DNA from: OFTM10 sp964344055
Lineage (GTDB): Bacteria; Actinomycetota; Acidimicrobiia; Acidimicrobiales; Aldehydirespiratoraceae
Direction: 5' to 3'
NCBI GenBank assembly: GCA_964344055.1
Contig: CAYFLT010000007.1
Span: 33,055-97,054 of the forward strand
DNA: 64,000 nt
In this document: positions 30,962 through 39,212 of the stretch, in pieces
Position numbering within the stretch: position 1 is the stretch's first letter
How the letters are laid out: the number at the start of each line of letters is the position of its first letter
Position numbers and translations under genes: made by a program
The notes under the pieces: generated by a model
The model's input: only the letters and a program-made list of their open reading frames with translations
What the model was told of the DNA's origin: nothing
Databases searched by the model: none

Positions 30962-32490
30962 CCACCACCTCGCGCCGCCGCGGCCGTAGGGAACGGTCCG
31001 GGGGACCGGTCGGGCCGCCGCGGCCGCCCTGGCGCCTCTTCGAGCGGCGCTTCGAGCCGACCCGCGTCGTCTCCGACGACGAGCTGGAGGCCATCCATCT
31101 CGCCTCCCTCGAGGTCCTCAGCACGGTCGGAATGGACTTCCTGCACCCCGCGGCGCTGACCCTGTGGGCCGACGCCGGCGCGAAGGTCGACGGCGAACGG
31201 GTTCGGATGGACCCGGAGCTGGTCCTCGACCTCATTTCGACGGTTCCGAACGAGTTCACGATGCATGCGCCGAACCCAGCCCGGGATCTCCGGATCGGTG
31301 GTGACAACGTCGTGTTCACCTCGGTGGCGAGCGCGCCCAACTACACCGATCGGGCGGGCGGTCGGCGCACCGGGAACCGGGAGGACTTCCGCACCCTCCT
31401 CAAGCTCTGCCAACAGCTCGAGGTGATCCAGAGCCACGGCGGCTATCCGGTGGAACCAGTGGATCTTCACCCGTCCATCCGTCACCTCGAGGCCACGAGG
31501 GACATCCTCACGCTCACCGACAAGGTCGTCGACGTGTACTCCCTCGGTGCGCAGAGAAACCGGGACTGCCTCGAGATGGTCCGGATCGTGCGGGGTCTGG
31601 CCGAGAGCGAGCTGGACACGCACCCGATCGTCCACTCGGTCATCAACGTCAGCTCACCGCTCCGACTGGACACTCCGATGATCGAGGGGATCCTCGAGTA
31701 CTCGGCCCGCCACCAGGCCATCATCGTCACCCCCTTCACGCTGGCGGGGGCGATGGCGCCGGTCACCGTGGCCGGCGCAGTCGTGCAGCAGAACGCCGAG
31801 GCGCTCGGGGGGATCGCGCTCACCCAGCTCGTGCGACGCGGCGCGCCCGCGGTCTACGGCGGCTTCACGTCCAACGTCGACATGCAGTCCGGTGCCCCGG
31901 CGTTCGGCACCCCCGAGTACATGCAGTCGGCCATGCTCGGCGGCCAGCTCGCCCGCCGCTACGGCTTCCCGTACCGTTCGTCCAACGTGTGTGCGGCGAA
32001 CGCGGTCGACACCCAGGCCGGCTACGAGAGCACCTTCGCCCTGTGGGGCGCGATCATGGGCGGGGCCAACATCGTGTTCCACGGTGCGGGCTGGATGGAG
32101 GGTGGCCTGCATGCGTCGCCCGAGAAGATGGTGGTCGACGCCGACCTGCTCCAGATGGTGGCCACCTTCCTCCAGCCGCTGGTGATCGACGACGCCACCC
32201 TCGCGCTCGATGCCATCGCCGAGGTCGGACCGGGCGGTCATCACTTCGGCACCCAGCACACTCAGGACCGCTACCGCAGTGCCTTCAACCGACCGATGAT
32301 CTCGGACTGGCGGAACTTCGAGACATGGGATGAGGCCGGCCAGCCGACCTCACTCGATCATGCCGAGCGAGTCGTGTCAGAGCTGTTGTCGACCTATGAA
32401 CCTCCACCCATCGACGCTGCCGTACGAGCCGAGCTCGACGACTTCGTCGATCGCCGCATCGCCGAGGGCGGTGTGGCGACGGACTTCTGA
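30958..32490 (+). CDS. MttB-family corrinoid methyltransferase, non-pyrrolysine, copy 2
   Basis: 510 residues from GTG 30958, chosen for its 4-bp overlap with the IclR stop. The basic N-terminus (TTTSRRRGRRERSGG), NAVDTQAGYESTF and the PGGHHFGTQHTQ end mark the family; no in-frame amber codon occurs. It is about equally diverged from copies 1 and 3, so a different substrate is likely. It lies in one operon with a Rieske oxygenase and a dimethylglycine-dehydrogenase-like protein, enzymes that also attack N-methyl groups. Corrinoid partner presumed to be 56238-56963. Confidence 0.88.
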   Translation: MTTTSRRRGRRERSGGPVGPPRPPWRLFERRFEPTRVVSDDELEAIHLASLEVLSTVGMDFLHPAALTLWADAGAKVDGERVRMDPELVLDLISTVPNEFTMHAPNPARDLRIGGDNVVFTSVASAPNYTDRAGGRRTGNREDFRTLLKLCQQLEVIQSHGGYPVEPVDLHPSIRHLEATRDILTLTDKVVDVYSLGAQRNRDCLEMVRIVRGLAESELDTHPIVHSVINVSSPLRLDTPMIEGILEYSARHQAIIVTPFTLAGAMAPVTVAGAVVQQNAEALGGIALTQLVRRGAPAVYGGFTSNVDMQSGAPAFGTPEYMQSAMLGGQLARRYGFPYRSSNVCAANAVDTQAGYESTFALWGAIMGGANIVFHGAGWMEGGLHASPEKMVVDADLLQMVATFLQPLVIDDATLALDAIAEVGPGGHHFGTQHTQDRYRSAFNRPMISDWRNFETWDEAGQPTSLDHAERVVSELLSTYEPPPIDAAVRAELDDFVDRRIAEGGVATDF

Positions 32491-32499
32491 GGAGTCACC

Positions 32500-33735
32500 A
32501 TGACCATCACCGATTGGACCAACGACACCGCCTGGACACACACCCGGGCGCCGTTGCGCGAGTCGAGCGGGCTGGATCCCGCCGCCTACGTCGATCTCGA
32601 CTTCTTCGCGCTCGAACAACGCCAGGTGTTCGAGCGCGCGTGGGTGTGTGTGGGCACCGCACCCGAAGTGGCCGAGTCGGGGCCGATGCTGGTGCGCCAG
32701 GTCGGGCATCGATCGGTGCTCATCACGCGCGGGGAGGACGGCGTGCTCCGCGGCTTCCTCAACTCGTGCCGCCATCGCGGCACCGAGCTCGCCGCCTCCG
32801 ACTGCGCCATCTCGGGCACGATTCGTTGTCCCTACCACCGATGGGGGTTCCGGGACGACGGCAGCCTTCTCTCCGCGCCGCTCTTCGACGAAGTGCCCCG
32901 CGACGACTTCGACAAATCCCAGCTGGGGCTCGTCGAGGTGAGGGTCGAGACCTGGGGAGTCCTGCTGTTCGTCTGCCTCGATCCTGAAACGCCACCCCTG
33001 TTGGAGTGGCTGGGCGACCTCCCGGAGCGGATGGCCGGATACCGGCTCGACGAGTGGCGTCTCGCCGAGGAGGCCACGGTGGAGATCGGTGCGAACTGGA
33101 AGCTCATCTCGGAGAACTACCAGGAGTACTACCACCTGGCCTGGGTGCACCCAGAGCTCGCGAAGGTCAGCCGGGTCAAGGATCACTACCGGTATCAGGG
33201 CGCGGGCATGTACTGCGGTCAGACCACCACCCCGGTGTCCGGTGACGATCGGGACGACTGGCTCGTTCTTCCTCCGGCCGCCGGCCTCGACGAAAGCGAC
33301 ATCGCCAGCGGACGATTCGTCGCGATCTTCCCGAACGTCTTGCTGTCCGTCCTGCCGAATCACGTGTTCGTCATGCGCCTCGACCCGGTCGAACCGGGCC
33401 TCACGTCGGAGCAGTGCACGTTCCTCGTTCCTCCCAGCACTGCGGAGCTCGGCCCGAGCGATCTCGACACCACGCGGGAGTTCTGGTTCGACGTCAACAA
33501 CGAGGACATCGACATCTGCGAACGTAGCCAGCGGGGCCTGACCCGCGGCCGCGCCCCGGCCGGCCCGCTGGCGCCCCGATTCGAGGAGCCCCTCCACCGG
33601 TTCCACAACATGCTCGCCGAATGCATGACTGCCGGCTCGCTCGGTGGCCTGCCGGTACCGCCCGGCGACGACGGCTCCGAGGAGTCCCGTCTCGGGACCG
33701 GCGAAAACCCCCTCCCACCCGCAATCGACCGCTGA
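32500..33735 (+). CDS. Rieske-type ring-hydroxylating oxygenase, quaternary-amine demethylase group
   Basis: 411 residues. Rieske ligands are C90-x-H92 and C110-x2-H113 (SCRHRG, CPYHRW). Mononuclear iron ligands are H212 and H217 (EYYHLAWVH), with the acidic third ligand probably in NNEDIDICE. The inter-site bridging residue, three before H212, is Glu209 rather than the usual Asp, as in carnitine monooxygenase CntA. This supports the CntA/GbcA/stachydrine-demethylase group, which uses O2 to split C-N bonds. No reductase partner (GbcB/CntB-like) is nearby, so electrons must come from a gene elsewhere. GGAGTCACC precedes the ATG. Confidence 0.88.
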   Translation: MTITDWTNDTAWTHTRAPLRESSGLDPAAYVDLDFFALEQRQVFERAWVCVGTAPEVAESGPMLVRQVGHRSVLITRGEDGVLRGFLNSCRHRGTELAASDCAISGTIRCPYHRWGFRDDGSLLSAPLFDEVPRDDFDKSQLGLVEVRVETWGVLLFVCLDPETPPLLEWLGDLPERMAGYRLDEWRLAEEATVEIGANWKLISENYQEYYHLAWVHPELAKVSRVKDHYRYQGAGMYCGQTTTPVSGDDRDDWLVLPPAAGLDESDIASGRFVAIFPNVLLSVLPNHVFVMRLDPVEPGLTSEQCTFLVPPSTAELGPSDLDTTREFWFDVNNEDIDICERSQRGLTRGRAPAGPLAPRFEEPLHRFHNMLAECMTAGSLGGLPVPPGDDGSEESRLGTGENPLPPAIDR

Positions 33736-33774
33736 CCCACCGTCCACCCCCGCTTAGCCACGAGAAGGAAACCC

Positions 33775-36312
33775 ATGAAGACATCTGCACAGGTCGTGGT
33801 GATCGGCGGCGGCGTCGTCGGCGCCTCGGTGCTCTACCACCTCACCAAGGCCGGCTGGACCGACGTCATGTTGCTCGAGCGCGCCGAGTACACCGCCGGG
33901 TCCACCTGGCACTCCGCCGGTGGTATGCACACCCTCAACGGCGATCCGAACGTCGCCAAGCTCCAGCAGTACACGATCGCCCTCTACGAGGAGATCGAGA
34001 AGGAGTCGGGCATGGACGCGTCCATGCACATCACGGGCGGCGTGATGCTGGCCGACACGCCCGAACGCATGGACTGGCTGAAGATGAGCCACGCGCGGGG
34101 CCGCTACCTCGGGATGGACACCGAACTGATCTCGGTGGCCGAGGCCAAGGAACTGCTCCCGATCCTCGATCCCCAGTACTTCGTGGGCGCCATGTGGGAC
34201 GCCAACGAGGGACACCTCGACCCCAGCCAGATCACCCACGCCTACCTCACCTGCGCCCGCAACCGCGGCGCCGAGACTCACCGGCACTCCTGGGTCCGCG
34301 ACATCAACCGGTCGGCCGACGGCGGCTGGGATCTCACCGTGTACGACACCCAGTCCGACGAGGACAAGGCCGTGGTCCACTGTCAGCACGTGGTCAACGC
34401 AGGTGGTCTGTGGGCCCGTGAGGTGGGCCGCATGGTCGGTCTGGAGCTGCCCCTGCTCGCGATGGAGCACATGTACCTGCTGACCGAGGAGATCCCCGAC
34501 GTCGTCGAGTACAACAAGACCACCGGCAAGCAGATCATCCACGCCATCGACTTCGGCGGTGAGATCTACATGCGTCAGGAGGGCAACGGCTTGCTGCTCG
34601 GCACGTACGAGAAGGGCGGCAAGCCCTGGGCCGAGAAGCAGACCCCATGGGACTTCGGGGCCCGCCTCCTCACCCCGGATCTCGAGCGGATCGCCGATTC
34701 ACTCGACACCGGTTTCAAGCACTTCCCGATCTTCGCCGACGCCGGGATCAAGCAGGTGATCAACGGTCCGTTCACCTTCGCCTCCGACGGCAACCCGCTG
34801 CTCGGACCGGTGCGTGGCCTGCCCGGCTACTGGTCGGCCTGTGCGGTCATGGCCGGTCTCTCCCAGGGTGGTGGTGTCGGCCTGTCGCTCGCCAACTGGA
34901 TCACCGACGGCGATCCCGGGTTCGACATCTGGGGCATGGACATCAGCCGCTACGGCGACTACGCCACGATGGCCTACACCAACGAGAAGGTGCGGGAGAA
35001 CTACTCCCGCCGCTTCCGCATCACCTTCCCGAACGAGTTCCTCCCAGCCGGGCGGGGCATCCAGACGTCGCCGATCTACGACCGGCTCGCGGCGAAGAAC
35101 GCCGTGTTCGGCGACGGCTTCGGGCTCGAGGCCGCCCTCTGGTTCCAACGGGAGGGCGAGGAGCCGGTGGAGGACGTCACCTTCGGTCGTTCCAACGCCT
35201 GGGACCAGGTCCGGGAGGAGACGCTGGCCGTGCGGTCGAGTGTCGGCCTGTGGGAGACCACCGGCTTCTCGAAGTTCCGGTTCACCGGACCCGGCGCCCG
35301 GGCCTACCTCGATCGCATCCTCGCCGGTCGTATTCCGAACCCGGGCCGGATGTCGCTCACGCCGATGACCAACCCGGCCGGCAATCTCATCGGGGATCTC
35401 ACCGTGGCCACGCTCGGCGCGGCGGGCGGAGAGGCCGAAGGGCCCGACACCACCGTCACCGGCGGAGCAACCGGCAACAACCGGGCCGAGGAGGAGTTCG
35501 TCCTCTTCGGCTCCGGCATCGCCGAGCGCTACTACGAGCGCTGGTTCGACCAGCACCTCCCCGACGACGGCTCCGTGCAGTACGAGACGCTCGGCTTCGA
35601 GATGACCGGCTTGTCGATCGCCGGTCCCAACGCCCGGGCCCTGCTCGAAAAGGTCACCGACGCCGACGTCAGCCAGAACGGAATGCGGTTCATGGCGTTC
35701 AAGGAGATCACCATCGGCCTGGCGCCGGTGTGGTGTGGTCGGGTCACCTTCACCGGCGATCTCGGCTACGAGTTCTGGATGCCGGCGCGATACCAGCGCT
35801 ACGTGTACGAGCAGCTCCTGGCCGCCGGCGAGGAGTTCGGCCTGCGGATGTTCGGCCTTCACGCGCTCAACTCGCTGCGCCTGGAGAAGGGTTTCGGCTC
35901 CTGGGCTCGCGAGTACCGCCCGATCTACGACCCGTTCGAGGCCAACCTGGGCCGGTTCATCAAGATGGACAAAGACTTCATCGGCCGCGACGCCCTGGCC
36001 GCGAAGTACGCCGACGACGGGTCGGGCGCTTCCCTCGCGCTCCTCACCTTCACCGTCGAGAGCTACGCCGGCCGCGACGGCGTGGACGTGATCGGTGACG
36101 AGCCGATCTGGCACGACGGTGAGGTGGTCGGCTGGGTCACCTCCGGCGGCTACGCCCACCACAGCGAGACCTCGGTGGCGATGGGCTACGTGCCGGCGGC
36201 TGTGGCTGACTCGGACGGTCCCTGGCAGATCGAGATCATCGGTGAGATGAAGGCGGCCACCCGAGTCGACGGGTGCATCTGGGACAACGACGCCGAGCGC
36301 ATGAGGAGCTGA
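33775..36312 (+). CDS. Dimethylglycine/sarcosine dehydrogenase-like flavoprotein (DAO + GcvT)
   Basis: 845 residues. The N-terminal DAO domain has VVVIGGGVVGASVLYHL and AGSTWHSAGG (the His in this position carries covalent FAD in some relatives). A FAO_M linker and a C-terminal GcvT-type folate-binding domain (TFGRSNAWDQV onward, to about residue 840) follow. The family removes N-methyl groups from dimethylglycine or sarcosine and hands formaldehyde equivalents to tetrahydrofolate. The GcvT domain carries an unusual Gly/Thr-rich insert near residues 545-565. AAGGAAACCC precedes ATG 33775. It logically follows the Rieske oxygenase (betaine to dimethylglycine to sarcosine). Confidence 0.9.
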   Translation: MKTSAQVVVIGGGVVGASVLYHLTKAGWTDVMLLERAEYTAGSTWHSAGGMHTLNGDPNVAKLQQYTIALYEEIEKESGMDASMHITGGVMLADTPERMDWLKMSHARGRYLGMDTELISVAEAKELLPILDPQYFVGAMWDANEGHLDPSQITHAYLTCARNRGAETHRHSWVRDINRSADGGWDLTVYDTQSDEDKAVVHCQHVVNAGGLWAREVGRMVGLELPLLAMEHMYLLTEEIPDVVEYNKTTGKQIIHAIDFGGEIYMRQEGNGLLLGTYEKGGKPWAEKQTPWDFGARLLTPDLERIADSLDTGFKHFPIFADAGIKQVINGPFTFASDGNPLLGPVRGLPGYWSACAVMAGLSQGGGVGLSLANWITDGDPGFDIWGMDISRYGDYATMAYTNEKVRENYSRRFRITFPNEFLPAGRGIQTSPIYDRLAAKNAVFGDGFGLEAALWFQREGEEPVEDVTFGRSNAWDQVREETLAVRSSVGLWETTGFSKFRFTGPGARAYLDRILAGRIPNPGRMSLTPMTNPAGNLIGDLTVATLGAAGGEAEGPDTTVTGGATGNNRAEEEFVLFGSGIAERYYERWFDQHLPDDGSVQYETLGFEMTGLSIAGPNARALLEKVTDADVSQNGMRFMAFKEITIGLAPVWCGRVTFTGDLGYEFWMPARYQRYVYEQLLAAGEEFGLRMFGLHALNSLRLEKGFGSWAREYRPIYDPFEANLGRFIKMDKDFIGRDALAAKYADDGSGASLALLTFTVESYAGRDGVDVIGDEPIWHDGEVVGWVTSGGYAHHSETSVAMGYVPAAVADSDGPWQIEIIGEMKAATRVDGCIWDNDAERMRS

Positions 36313-36314
36313 CC

Positions 36315-37622
36315 ATGCCGGGGAAGATCCATCGATCACTGCAGGCCGCCCTCGACGGCACCCCCGAGGTGGCGCGGGCGGCGGGCGACCTCCACCACCT
36401 CGCCATCGGGCCGGGCGAGGCACTCACCTCGGAGTGGATCGCGGCCGGGCTCGAACTGCCTGATCTCCCCGCCATGCGGCAGTACCGCGTGGACCGCACG
36501 GTCGAGACGCTGAACCGGCTCGGCCACGACGGGGTGCTGGTGTTCGACCCGCTGAACATCCGCTATGTGTCCGACACCACCAACATGCAGCTGTGGGTGA
36601 TGCACAACGGTGCCCGCTATGCGTTCGTGAGCGCCGCAGGCCACGTGATCGTCTGGGACTACATCAACTGTGAGTTCCTCTCCGGTCACAGCAATGTCGT
36701 CGACGAGGTCCGCCCGGCCATCGGCTCCACCTACTTCCTGGCCGGGCACCGCTACGAGGACGCCACCAACCGATGGGCGGCGGAGATGGTCGACGTGATC
36801 ACCGAACACTGCGGCCCGAACGCCCGGCTCGCCGTCGACCAGTGCAGCTACCTCGGCTACAAGGCGTTGGAAGCGGCGGGCATCACGATCGGCAACGGCA
36901 CCGAGGTAATGGAGGAAGCACGCAAGATCAAGGGCCCCGACGAGATCCTGGCCATGCGGTGTGCAGCCCACGCCTGCCAGGCCACGATGGGAGAGATGCG
37001 CGAGCAGCTCCGGCCCGGGATGACCGAGCGGGAGATCTGGGCGATGCTGCACGAGGGCAACATCCGCCGGGCCGGCGAGTGGATCGAGACCCAGATCCTC
37101 GCCTCAGGCCCCCGCACCAACCCCTGGTTCCAGGAGGCGTCGGCCCGGGTGGTGGAGGAGGGCGACATCGTCGCCTACGACACCGACCTGGTCGGCGCTT
37201 ACGGGATGATGATCGACATCAGCCGGACCTGGGTGTGCGGCGACAGGACCCCCACCGCCGACCAGCAGCGCCTGTTCGACATGGCGGACGAGATGGTGAA
37301 GTCCAACGCCGAGCTGCTCACGCCCGGCCGATCGATCCGCGAGCTCACCTTCGACTCGATGATGCCCGCCCGTGAGGACTACCGGCACTACTCGTGCCGG
37401 TTCCACGGGGTCGGCCAGTGCGACGAATACCCGTCGGTGTACCACCCGTGGCAGTGGGACGACTGGGGAATCGACGACCACCTCGAGGTCGGCATGGTCC
37501 TCACCAGCGAGAGCTACATCGGCAGCCGCGACGGGGGCGAAGGGGTGAAGCTCGAGGATCAGTACCTCATCACCGAGGCTGGTCCCGAACTACTCACCGA
37601 TTTCCCGGTCAGCCTGGTCTGA
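36315..37622 (+). CDS. M24-fold protein closely matching DMSP lyase DddP
   Basis: 435 residues, start ATG 36315 (in place of an upstream in-frame ATG inside the previous gene). The pita-bread fold carries D289, D291, D301, H364, E399 and E414. Their spacings match the iron ligands recalled for Ruegeria DddP (295, 297, 307, 371, 406, 421) except for one residue between the third and fourth. The extra Asp in DTD distinguishes DddP from ordinary M24 peptidases. Y359, D370 and W384 fall exactly where DddP has Tyr366, catalytic Asp377 and Trp391. Cleavage of DMSP to DMS and acrylate is therefore plausible; a peptidase or creatinase-like role is less likely. It is the last gene of the IclR operon. 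Confidence 0.78.
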   Translation: MPGKIHRSLQAALDGTPEVARAAGDLHHLAIGPGEALTSEWIAAGLELPDLPAMRQYRVDRTVETLNRLGHDGVLVFDPLNIRYVSDTTNMQLWVMHNGARYAFVSAAGHVIVWDYINCEFLSGHSNVVDEVRPAIGSTYFLAGHRYEDATNRWAAEMVDVITEHCGPNARLAVDQCSYLGYKALEAAGITIGNGTEVMEEARKIKGPDEILAMRCAAHACQATMGEMREQLRPGMTEREIWAMLHEGNIRRAGEWIETQILASGPRTNPWFQEASARVVEEGDIVAYDTDLVGAYGMMIDISRTWVCGDRTPTADQQRLFDMADEMVKSNAELLTPGRSIRELTFDSMMPAREDYRHYSCRFHGVGQCDEYPSVYHPWQWDDWGIDDHLEVGMVLTSESYIGSRDGGEGVKLEDQYLITEAGPELLTDFPVSLV

Positions 37623-37668
37623 TCGAGCCGCCCACACGGGGCCGGAGATCCAACGCCAAAACGGTTGA

Positions 37669-37710
37669 GACCGAGGATCGTGAAGCGGGCGGGCGAAACG
37701 ATCCTCGGTC
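37669..37710 (+). terminator. Hairpin terminator after the IclR operon
   Basis: A perfect 13-bp inverted repeat: GACCGAGGATCGT at 37669-37681 and ACGATCCTCGGTC at 37698-37710, with a 16-nt loop. It lies between the convergent DddP-like gene and the secreted-protein gene and could serve both directions. No clear T tract. Confidence 0.65.
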
Positions 37711-37792
37711 TGTGCTTCACTCTCGCAGATCCGACATCTCGGAAACCTCCGGGAAGCCTTAACTCTTCGTTAATTCCTTGCGGCGCCTGGGC

Positions 37793-38401
37793 TCAGCTGT
37801 CTTTGTCTTCGAAGTAGTAAGACGGCGCGCCGTCGAGCCACGTCGCGTAGATGTAGATCTCGCGGCTGTCGTCGTTGGCCTTGAACTCGATCTTGAGGTT
37901 GAGAGGATCCTCCGGCTCGATCTTCGCGTGCCATCCGTCCGCGGGAACGGCGGTGTCTAGGGAGACCGAGGTCGGCGAGTAGATGATCCACGCGGTGCCC
38001 CCGTCGGTGACGTGGGTGAGTCGGATGACCTCGGGCGCGGCCGTGGTGGTCGTGGTGATCGTGGTGGTCGAGGGTGGTGGAGGCGGACGCGTCGTCGTCG
38101 GCGCCACGGATCGTGAGGTTGTCGGGACCACCGTGGTGGTGGTCGTGGTGGTGGTGCTCGTAGTCGTGGTGGTGCTGTTGGCGATGGTCGACGGACTGGT
38201 GATCACCAGTGGAGTGTCGTCGGCCTCCGCACCATCGAATGCCCCTGCCGAAGGGGTGTCGCGGGAATCCTCATCAGGAACATTCGCAACCCGATCGCTG
38301 CGCGCCGCATCGCCGACCGCGCCCAGACCCTGGTTCACGACCAGCATCGCGGCCACTGCGGCAAGGGCCCACAGTGACCCGACGACTACCCGCTGCTTCA
38401 T
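37793..38401 (-). CDS. Secreted or membrane-anchored protein with Thr-rich linker, function unknown
   Basis: 202 residues from ATG 38401 (a GTG at 38419 would add six). An N-terminal hydrophobic segment (VGSLWALAAVAAMLVV) is followed by an acidic stretch, Thr/Pro-rich runs (about 70-125) and a C-terminal domain of about 80 residues with many aromatic and charged positions. I do not recognise the domain. It is divergent from an OmpR-type response regulator across 103 bp, so it may be a target of that system. The layout matches the proteins at 5544 and 62551. Confidence 0.72.
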   Translation of the reverse strand: MKQRVVVGSLWALAAVAAMLVVNQGLGAVGDAARSDRVANVPDEDSRDTPSAGAFDGAEADDTPLVITSPSTIANSTTTTTSTTTTTTTTVVPTTSRSVAPTTTRPPPPPSTTTITTTTTAAPEVIRLTHVTDGGTAWIIYSPTSVSLDTAVPADGWHAKIEPEDPLNLKIEFKANDDSREIYIYATWLDGAPSYYFEDKDS

Positions 38402-38438
38402 TGGGATCCACTGTGCCACGGAATCCCGGGGATTCTCC

Positions 38439-38455
38439 TAAGCCAACGTTAAGCC
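38439..38455. promoter_or_regulatory. 11-bp-spaced direct repeat between the secreted protein and response regulator genes
   Basis: TAAGCC occurs at 38439-38444 and 38450-38455, exactly 11 bp apart. OmpR-family regulators typically bind such one-turn direct repeats. The site could control either or both divergent genes. Confidence 0.35.
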
Positions 38456-38504
38456 TTCACGCCAGATCCGACGCGCGACCGGTGAACGTCGTACGCTCGG
38501 AATC

Positions 38505-39212
38505 GTGGCCCAGATCCACCTGATCGAGGACGACCAAGCCATCCGTGCGGCTCTACAGACCGCCCTGGTCGACCGCGGGCACGTTGTGGAGACGTCCGCA
38601 GCCGGCCTGGAGGGCCTCGCCCGGATCGTCGATCGCCCTGCGGAGGTGATCGTCCTCGACCTCGGACTGCCCGACGTGGACGGGTCGGATCTCCTCGGCA
38701 TGATCCGGACGGTCACCGATGCTCCGGTCATCATCGCCACCGCGCGTGACGACGAGAGCGAGATCGTTCGCCTGCTCGATGCCGGGGCCGACGACTATCT
38801 GGTGAAGCCGTTTTCGGCCGACCAACTCGAGGCCCGGCTTCGGGCGGTGCTCCGTCGCTCGGCCGGGGCGGCGCGACCGACCACGGTTGTGATCGACGAG
38901 CTCGAGATCGACCAGGCGGCCCGCACCGCCACGCTCACCGGTGTCGAGCTGGACCTCACCCGCAAGGAATTCGATCTCCTGAGCCACCTCGCCGATCACC
39001 TCGGCACTGTCGTCTCCCGGGCCGAACTCCTCGCGGAGGTCTGGCGCCAGCCGTTCGGCGGCAACGACAAGACGATCGACGTCCACGTGTCGTGGCTCCG
39101 CAAGAAACTCGGCGAGACGGCCGCCGCACCCCGCTATCTCCACACCGTGCGCGGGGTTGGAATCCGGCTGGTGGACCCGGCGCAGGTCATGCGGGACCAA
39201 CCCGACGGGTGA
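38505..39212 (+). CDS. OmpR-family response regulator
   Basis: 235 residues from GTG 38505. The receiver domain has acidic pocket E8-D9-D10, phospho-acceptor D52 (VIVLDLGLPD) and K101 (YLVKPF). The C-terminal winged helix contains ELDLTRKEFDLLSHLA and VHVSWLRKKLGE. It forms an operon with the histidine kinase, whose GTG overlaps its stop. Confidence 0.95.
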   Translation: MAQIHLIEDDQAIRAALQTALVDRGHVVETSAAGLEGLARIVDRPAEVIVLDLGLPDVDGSDLLGMIRTVTDAPVIIATARDDESEIVRLLDAGADDYLVKPFSADQLEARLRAVLRRSAGAARPTTVVIDELEIDQAARTATLTGVELDLTRKEFDLLSHLADHLGTVVSRAELLAEVWRQPFGGNDKTIDVHVSWLRKKLGETAAAPRYLHTVRGVGIRLVDPAQVMRDQPDG

